NCBI GenBank assembly: GCA_910586295.1
Contig: CAJUGE010000080.1
Coordinates: 1 to 9,191, forward strand
Source: an uncultured Bacilli bacterium
Lineage (GTDB): Bacteria > Bacillota_I > Bacilli_A > RF39 > UBA660
DNA: 9,191 nucleotides
Reading direction: 5' to 3'
Of this stretch, positions 5,907 through 9,191 are shown piece by piece. Position numbers and translations under genes: made by a program. Numbering within the stretch: position 1 is the stretch's first letter; the number at the start of each line of letters is the position of its first letter. The notes below the pieces were generated by a model. The model was not told the DNA's origin. It saw nothing but the letters and a program-made list of their open reading frames with translations, and ran no database searches.

Positions 5907-6968
5907 TCACTCATTTTTTAAATCTTCTTTAGATAATTCATATATTTCTTTCTCATCTTTAATTATTTTAATCAGCTCTTCTTTAGTAGGTAAATAAGTT
6001 AAATACTTAGAAGCATATACATTTTTTATTTCATCCCCTAGAGTCATTTCAACTACTGCATCGTCTTTATCAGCACATAATAGTATTCCGATTGGCTCAT
6101 TTTCTCCTTCTATCATTTGAGTCTTTTTATAATAATTAACATACATTTGCATTTGACCGATATCTTGATGAGTAAGTTTTCCTATCTTTAAATCTATTAT
6201 TACAAAACACTTTGCTAATCTATTATAAAATATCAAATCCGGATAATAATATTCTGCACCTATCTTAATTCTTTGTTGACTTGCAACAAATGAGAATCCT
6301 CTACCAAGCTCTAATAAAAACTCTGTTAAATGTGATAATAACGCACTTTCTAAATCTGTTTCTAAATAGTTTTTATTTTCTTTTAGACCAGCAAATTCAA
6401 ATATATATGGTGATTTTAATATTTCTTCTGGCTCACGTTCAATAATTCCCTTTTTGGATTCATTAATTATCATATTTTTGTCGGGAGAGATTAAATATCT
6501 GTCATATAATTTAGTATTTATTTGTCTACGCAGTTCTCTACAACCCCAATTAGATTTGATAGATTCTAATTCATAAAAATCTCTTTCTTCTTTTCTATCT
6601 ATTTTTATTAATTCTTGAAAATGAGCCCAAGATAATTCGGTCGACACTGTCGACCATATTGGATACATTTCATAAAATCTTCGCATTCTTCTAATACTTA
6701 CTGAAGAAAAACCACTTCCGAACTCTTTTGTTAATTTAGAAGATAAAACATCAATTATCTTTTTTCCATAACTTGCTTTTGTACTATTTTCTGATAATTC
6801 ATAAGTTATTTTACCAACATACCAATATACTTCTGTCATCGTATTATCAATATGTTTAAACATCTTTTCTCTAGCTGTTATTATTTTATTTCGTATATCT
6901 TGATAAATATTTTCAACACCAATTAACTCATTTTCGTTATTTACTGCTATATCATTTTCCTTTTTCAA
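5907..6968 (-). CDS. DUF1016 / YhcG-type PD-(D/E)XK nuclease
   Basis: This protein of about 353 residues has the two-part layout of the DUF1016 (YhcG) family. An N-terminal helical, probably DNA-binding domain (about 20-165) contains VYWYVGKITYE, YGKKIIDVLS, SVSIRRMRRFYEMYP and LSWAHFQELIKI. A C-terminal PD-(D/E)XK nuclease domain (about 195-340) follows. Likely active-site residues, numbered from the GTG at 6977, are E206 or E210, D247 (YYPDLIFYNR), D262 and K264 (IDLKIGK), with the Q-rich IGQMQMYVNYY afterwards. The third residue is Asp (DLK), where many family members have Glu. Start: GTG 6977 touches the AAAGGAT site, so the TTG at 6968, ten bases after GGA, is preferred; both remain possible. 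The family is frequent in defence islands and near restriction systems. No methylase or partner is seen here. Confidence 0.92.
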   Translation of the reverse strand: MKKENDIAVNNENELIGVENIYQDIRNKIITAREKMFKHIDNTMTEVYWYVGKITYELSENSTKASYGKKIIDVLSSKLTKEFGSGFSSVSIRRMRRFYEMYPIWSTVSTELSWAHFQELIKIDRKEERDFYELESIKSNWGCRELRRQINTKLYDRYLISPDKNMIINESKKGIIEREPEEILKSPYIFEFAGLKENKNYLETDLESALLSHLTEFLLELGRGFSFVASQQRIKIGAEYYYPDLIFYNRLAKCFVIIDLKIGKLTHQDIGQMQMYVNYYKKTQMIEGENEPIGILLCADKDDAVVEMTLGDEIKNVYASKYLTYLPTKEELIKIIKDEKEIYELSKEDLKNE

Positions 6969-7090
6969 AATTATCACATCCTTTATTTTTTTGTAGGGGT
7001 TTAAATGTCGTAATCACCTTTTGAATTCCTATAATAAAATTCATTAAATTTGCTATGATTTTATGATTTTTTAGTGATTTTTGCTTCTTT
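6969..7090 (-). other. Leader region of the nuclease gene with partial repeat copy
   Basis: This non-coding stretch separates the 36-residue small frame from the nuclease gene. It contains 6995-7015 (aggggtttaaatgtcgtaatc on the plus strand, minus one base), which matches 7150-7172 inside the small frame except for a two-base gap and two changes. No convincing promoter was found; TATTATAG near 7028-7037 on the minus strand could be a -10 box but has no good -35. Confidence 0.5.
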
Positions 7091-7201
7091 TTAGCCAAAA
7101 TGTGTAAGATCTAAATTCGTGGAATCTCTGTATTTATAAGGCGTTGCTAAGGGGTTTAAATAATTCGTAATCAACCAATTTATTGTATTTTTATCATTCA
7201 T
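7091..7201 (-). CDS. Small ORF of 36 residues starting like RbgA (repeat copy A)
   Basis: An ATG at 7201, nine bases after GGAAG, opens a 36-residue frame ending at TAA 7091. It begins MNDKNTINW, recalling the RbgA start MNNRQNSTNINW with three residues missing. It then continues LITNYLNPLATPYKYRDS and ends LDLTHFG. From the Trp on it resembles not RbgA but the small frame at 7999-8079. It starts 20 bases after the glycosylase-like gene. I do not recognise it as any family; it is listed because start, ribosome binding site and homologue are visible. It may be a fossil of a gene fusion left by insertion and not a functional peptide. Confidence 0.45.
   Translation of the reverse strand: MNDKNTINWLITNYLNPLATPYKYRDSTNLDLTHFG
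7095..7201 (-). repeat. Diverged repeat copy A
   Basis: It aligns with copy B (7965-8079) along its length: both have aaatgtgtaa (7098-7107; 7968-7977), then tatttataagg (7131-7141; 8000-8010) at almost the same spacing (23 versus 22 bases), then a GGTTT core, then an rbgA-like start. The right end (7175-7201) corresponds to the first codons of rbgA in diverged form. Confidence 0.65.
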
Positions 7202-7220
7202 TTTATTTCACTTCCTTTTT

Positions 7221-7937
7221 CTAGTTTAAATATTCATCAATTATTTTTAATAAATTTTCTTTATTTTCTTCAAATTGTTTTTTTCTATGTCCATTAGCAC
7301 CAGATGGATGAGGAAAACCCAACAAACATTGTTCTCTTTTTATTAAATTCTCACTTATCATCAATTCCAAAACTTCTTCAACAGCTTTTCCTAGTGGAAT
7401 TATTAAAGTATTTGGTAATTTCTCAACTTCTTTGTAAAAATAATTTTTCAAATAATTTCTTAGTATTTCACTATCTAATATTTTAGGACTTGAACCAGTA
7501 TAATTTTTATTGTTTACAAAAATTGGGTATGGAATCATCGAAGTAGTATGAATTAGCTCATCTTGATTTTCAAATAAATCTAAACAAGAATTAAGATGAA
7601 GTTTTTTATTTAAATTTAAGTCATCTAACATTTCTATCAAATTCTTCCTCATACTACCAGCAAATCGAGAATTTCTTTTACATTCTTTTTTTATCACTTC
7701 ATGATTTAATTTGTTTATTAACCCTTCATGAGCTGTTTTATATGCAATACTTGTTTGTGTCCATCCAGGTGTTATTCCAACTATAAATACTTTAGCCTTT
7801 TCATTAATAATTTCGTTATGAGGGGCATAATAAATTTTCATATTATTTTTACTGAATAATTCAAATTTTTTATTTAGAATATCCTCTTTTTCAAAACTAT
7901 TTAACTTTTCTATCTCATTGCAATATTTATCGAACAT
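7221..7937 (-). CDS. Uracil-DNA glycosylase superfamily-like protein
   Basis: This 238-residue protein shows the two landmark motifs of the uracil-DNA-glycosylase fold. VFIVGITPGW at 50-59 corresponds to motif 1 (GxxPG, the nucleobase and active-site loop). LLGFPHPSGANGHR at 205-218 corresponds to the HPS-type motif 2 that inserts into the DNA minor groove. IIPLGKAVEEVL (179-190) is the strand and helix before it, as in the family. The usual acid or Asn of motif 1 is not obvious (GITPG where family 4 has GExPG), so removal of uracil is not assured; it may act on another base or only bind. Start ATG 7937 has only a weak purine-rich site (GAAAGTAAGTGA). It sits between the two diverged repeat copies, as if it were the only cargo of one insertion. 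Confidence 0.72.
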   Translation of the reverse strand: MFDKYCNEIEKLNSFEKEDILNKKFELFSKNNMKIYYAPHNEIINEKAKVFIVGITPGWTQTSIAYKTAHEGLINKLNHEVIKKECKRNSRFAGSMRKNLIEMLDDLNLNKKLHLNSCLDLFENQDELIHTTSMIPYPIFVNNKNYTGSSPKILDSEILRNYLKNYFYKEVEKLPNTLIIPLGKAVEEVLELMISENLIKREQCLLGFPHPSGANGHRKKQFEENKENLLKIIDEYLN

Positions 7938-7964
7938 ATTTTATCACTTACTTTCTTCTTTAAT

Positions 7965-8079
7965 CCCAAATGTGTAAAAACTTTTTTGACTAATACCTTT
8001 ATTTATAAGGGATTGTGATAGGTTTTGCTAAAATCCGTATCGCCCAGTTGATATTTGTCGAATTTTGTCGATTGTCCAT
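7965..8079 (-). repeat. Diverged repeat copy B
   Basis: This is the counterpart of copy A. Its right 37 bases (8044-8080) match the rbgA start almost perfectly. The remaining 79 bases match copy A in blocks, with one single-base length difference in the stretch between the two conserved blocks. Confidence 0.65.
7999..8079 (-). pseudogene. 26-residue frame with the RbgA N-terminus (repeat copy B)
   Basis: The ATG at 8079 directly follows the TAA of the HExxH gene (TAAATG) and has an excellent AAGGAGTGA ribosome binding site. The frame reads MDNRQNSTNINW, identical to RbgA residues 1-12 except Asp for Asn at position 2. It then continues AIRILAKPITIPYK and stops at TAA. Where copy A has TAC (Tyr) after PYK, this copy has TAA, and the sequence beyond still aligns with copy A after a one-base shift. 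I read this as a detached rbgA 5' end joined to a decayed copy of the segment also found in copy A. Confidence 0.6.
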
Positions 8080-8080
8080 T
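8044..8080. repeat. 37-base direct repeat, distal copy
   Basis: This copy of the rbgA start lies 3.3 kb upstream of rbgA, next to the stop codon of the HExxH gene. The interval between the repeats holds the glycosylase-like, nuclease, DUF6870-like and two ASCH genes, and no recombinase. Confidence 0.9.
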
Positions 8081-9030
8081 TAAATCACTCCTTTTTTTGA
8101 GTTTGATGATAAAAAATGTATTTCATAATCATCAATTAGTTGTTCTATCATACTATTAAGCTGATTTACCAATTCTTTGTCATTTCTATTAATTGCTTCA
8201 TAGTAACATTTTAGACCTATTAATAGTAATTGTGCTCTATCATAAGATGGAATTATACTTTGCATAACATTATAATATTCTTCTAACGAATGTTTTCGTC
8301 TTGCACTAAGTAATTTTCCTTCCGTAATTCTATTAAGTTTATATGCAAAATTTGGAGATAAAGCATTATTAGTTACTTTATCAGTTTCTAACACATTATA
8401 TAATTCTTCTAATCCTCGACCATCATTCTCTTGTATCTTTTTACTATTATCTAATCTATAATATACAATTCCATCAATCGTTCTTAGCGATTCGCTTATT
8501 GGTATTTTTGCTTGTAAAAAACCAGTACTAATAATAACATTTCCTGAATCATCTAATTGGATTTCACTAACAGACAAATGTCCAATTTCATGAGCTATTA
8601 TTTGTCTAAGAATCGAACTTAACTCCATATTTACATTTGATACATTTAAATACTTTCGCGGTAATTTAATATTCATAATATTATGAAATGCCTCATAAGA
8701 AGCAGAGGATTTTTGCAAATCACATTCACTATACTCAACACATAAATTTTGTAAATTTCTTTGCAGAACTGAATTAGGAAAACCGTATAGATTATTATTT
8801 TCTAAATACTTTTTACCAACATTGTATATAAATTGTTTAATTTCATTTAAACTTTGTGAAGATTCAACTATTTTAGTTAGTATTCTATTCTTAACTACAT
8901 CTGAGACAGGAATAATTTCATTATTATTTTCAACGTAAAAATGTAATTCACGTGAAAGGATATCGCTACCTAATAATATCTGCATATCTTCATACTTAAA
9001 AGTATCTAACTCAACAATTATTTTAGTCAT
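8080..9030 (-). CDS. Putative zinc metallopeptidase-like protein (HEIGH motif)
   Basis: This 316-residue protein has no signal peptide or membrane segment. IIAHEIGHLSVSE at 144-156 contains the zincin HExxH signature (H147, E148, H151). About 57 residues later GRGLEELYNVLETDK (204-218) offers a glutamate (E208 or E209) as third zinc ligand in the manner of gluzin-type peptidases. The N-terminal 100 residues and the charged, helical C-terminal 80 residues match nothing I recognise. The start ATG 9030 is set by a perfect GGAGG seven bases upstream. The stop codon abuts the distal copy of the rbgA start, so rbgA may once have been the next gene. Upstream is a leader with three inverted repeats. 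Substrate unknown; the peptidase call rests on the motif alone. Confidence 0.68.
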   Translation of the reverse strand: MTKIIVELDTFKYEDMQILLGSDILSRELHFYVENNNEIIPVSDVVKNRILTKIVESSQSLNEIKQFIYNVGKKYLENNNLYGFPNSVLQRNLQNLCVEYSECDLQKSSASYEAFHNIMNIKLPRKYLNVSNVNMELSSILRQIIAHEIGHLSVSEIQLDDSGNVIISTGFLQAKIPISESLRTIDGIVYYRLDNSKKIQENDGRGLEELYNVLETDKVTNNALSPNFAYKLNRITEGKLLSARRKHSLEEYYNVMQSIIPSYDRAQLLLIGLKCYYEAINRNDKELVNQLNSMIEQLIDDYEIHFLSSNSKKGVI

Positions 9031-9052
9031 AAATTACCTCCTTTGTTATCTA

Positions 9053-9080
9053 GGTAGTGTGTAAGGTTTATACCACTACC
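9053..9080 (-). promoter_or_regulatory. Leader hairpin next to the HExxH gene start
   Basis: GGTAGTG (9053-9059) and CACTACC (9074-9080) form a seven-base-pair stem around a 14-base loop that contains TATAAACC on the transcribed strand. It ends about a dozen bases from the GGAGG ribosome binding site, close enough to influence translation if it forms in RNA. Confidence 0.5.
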
Positions 9081-9097
9081 ACTTGTTTTTCTCTTAT

Positions 9098-9124
9098 AGT
9101 TCCTAGGTTTATATCCTAGGAACT
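9098..9124 (-). promoter_or_regulatory. Perfect inverted repeat in the leader of the HExxH gene
   Basis: AGTTCCTAGG (9098-9107) and CCTAGGAACT (9115-9124) are perfect 10-base arms around a seven-base spacer. Each arm contains the palindrome CCTAGG. No T-tract follows on the transcribed strand, so it is not a terminator. It could be an RNA hairpin or a binding site for a dimeric regulator. Confidence 0.6.
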
Positions 9125-9153
9125 TAATACCTCCCCTTAAGGGAATGTATTTT

Positions 9154-9183
9154 TATATATTTTTTATTATTTTAGTCTATCAA
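9154..9183 (-). promoter_or_regulatory. Possible promoter of the HExxH gene
   Basis: On the minus strand TTGATA (9178-9183) and TATATA (9154-9159) are spaced by 18 bases. Transcription from about 9147 would include the CCCTTAAGGG palindrome (9134-9143) and both hairpins in a leader of some 115 bases. Confidence 0.45.
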
Positions 9184-9191
9184 AAAATGAC

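Noticed and set aside
6952..7044. A 30-codon frame overlapping the start of the nuclease gene, with weak resemblance to the two small frames (VITTFKPL versus LITNYLNPL)
   Set aside because: It has no ribosome binding site and runs into the nuclease ribosome binding site. I keep only the DNA similarity at 6995-7015.
9098..9124. Integron attC-like site, because the arms begin GTT and end AAC and several genes lie in one orientation
   Set aside because: The core sites do not fit GTTRRRY/RYYYAAC, no extrahelical-base pattern or integron integrase is seen, and the hairpin is not repeated between the cargo genes.
1..9191. CRISPR arrays, tRNA or rRNA genes, toxin-antitoxin pair
   Set aside because: No regularly spaced repeats, cloverleaf or conserved rRNA stretches were found, and no small two-gene toxin-antitoxin pair was recognisable.

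Overview
This is a very AT-rich chromosomal segment from a low-GC Gram-positive bacterium. A Bacilli lineage, possibly one of the uncultured gut lineages near the Mollicutes, is an inference only. Supporting signs are the type-2 peptide deformylase, an RbgA/YlqF ribosome-assembly GTPase, a SEDS cell-wall polymerase with typical FtsW motifs, a YjcZ-like tiny membrane protein, strong AGGAGG-type ribosome binding sites and T-rich intrinsic terminators. TGA is used as a stop and TGG encodes Trp, so the standard bacterial code fits.

Left part (1-2296): the 3' end of a Y2/IS91-like transposase is followed by a coupled zinc-ribbon protein and a terminator. ftsW lies on the minus strand. A Gly/Tyr-rich YjcZ-like membrane peptide lies on the plus strand. 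A perfect bidirectional terminator closes it against an unrecognised 81-residue protein on the minus strand.

Middle (2533-3909): back-to-back consensus promoters drive the unrecognised gene leftwards and def rightwards. Downstream of def is an unrecognised membrane-anchored protein with its own terminator. It converges on rbgA (ylqF), whose terminator hairpin lies partly in its own last codons.

Right part (3874-9191): everything is on the minus strand. Read in transcription order from the right edge it holds a structured leader, a HExxH metallopeptidase-like gene, a uracil-DNA-glycosylase-superfamily protein, a DUF1016/YhcG PD-(D/E)XK nuclease, a DUF6870-like protein, two different ASCH-domain proteins and rbgA.

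The most unusual signal is that the first 12 codons of rbgA (4705-4741) recur almost perfectly at 8044-8080 (35 of 37 bases). There they sit directly after the stop codon of the HExxH gene and behind a strong ribosome binding site. A more diverged version lies at 7175-7201. After the shared Ile-Asn-Trp codons both extra copies continue into a common, diverged segment of about 75 bases, and a piece of that segment recurs at 6995-7015. The simplest reading is that accessory genes have been inserted, probably more than once, at a site inside the 5' end of rbgA, each time leaving a copy of the rbgA start behind. The HExxH gene and rbgA would have been adjacent before. No recombinase is visible in the window, so the mechanism is open. 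The cargo (nuclease, glycosylase-like protein, ASCH proteins, DUF6870) is typical of accessory or defence-type islands.
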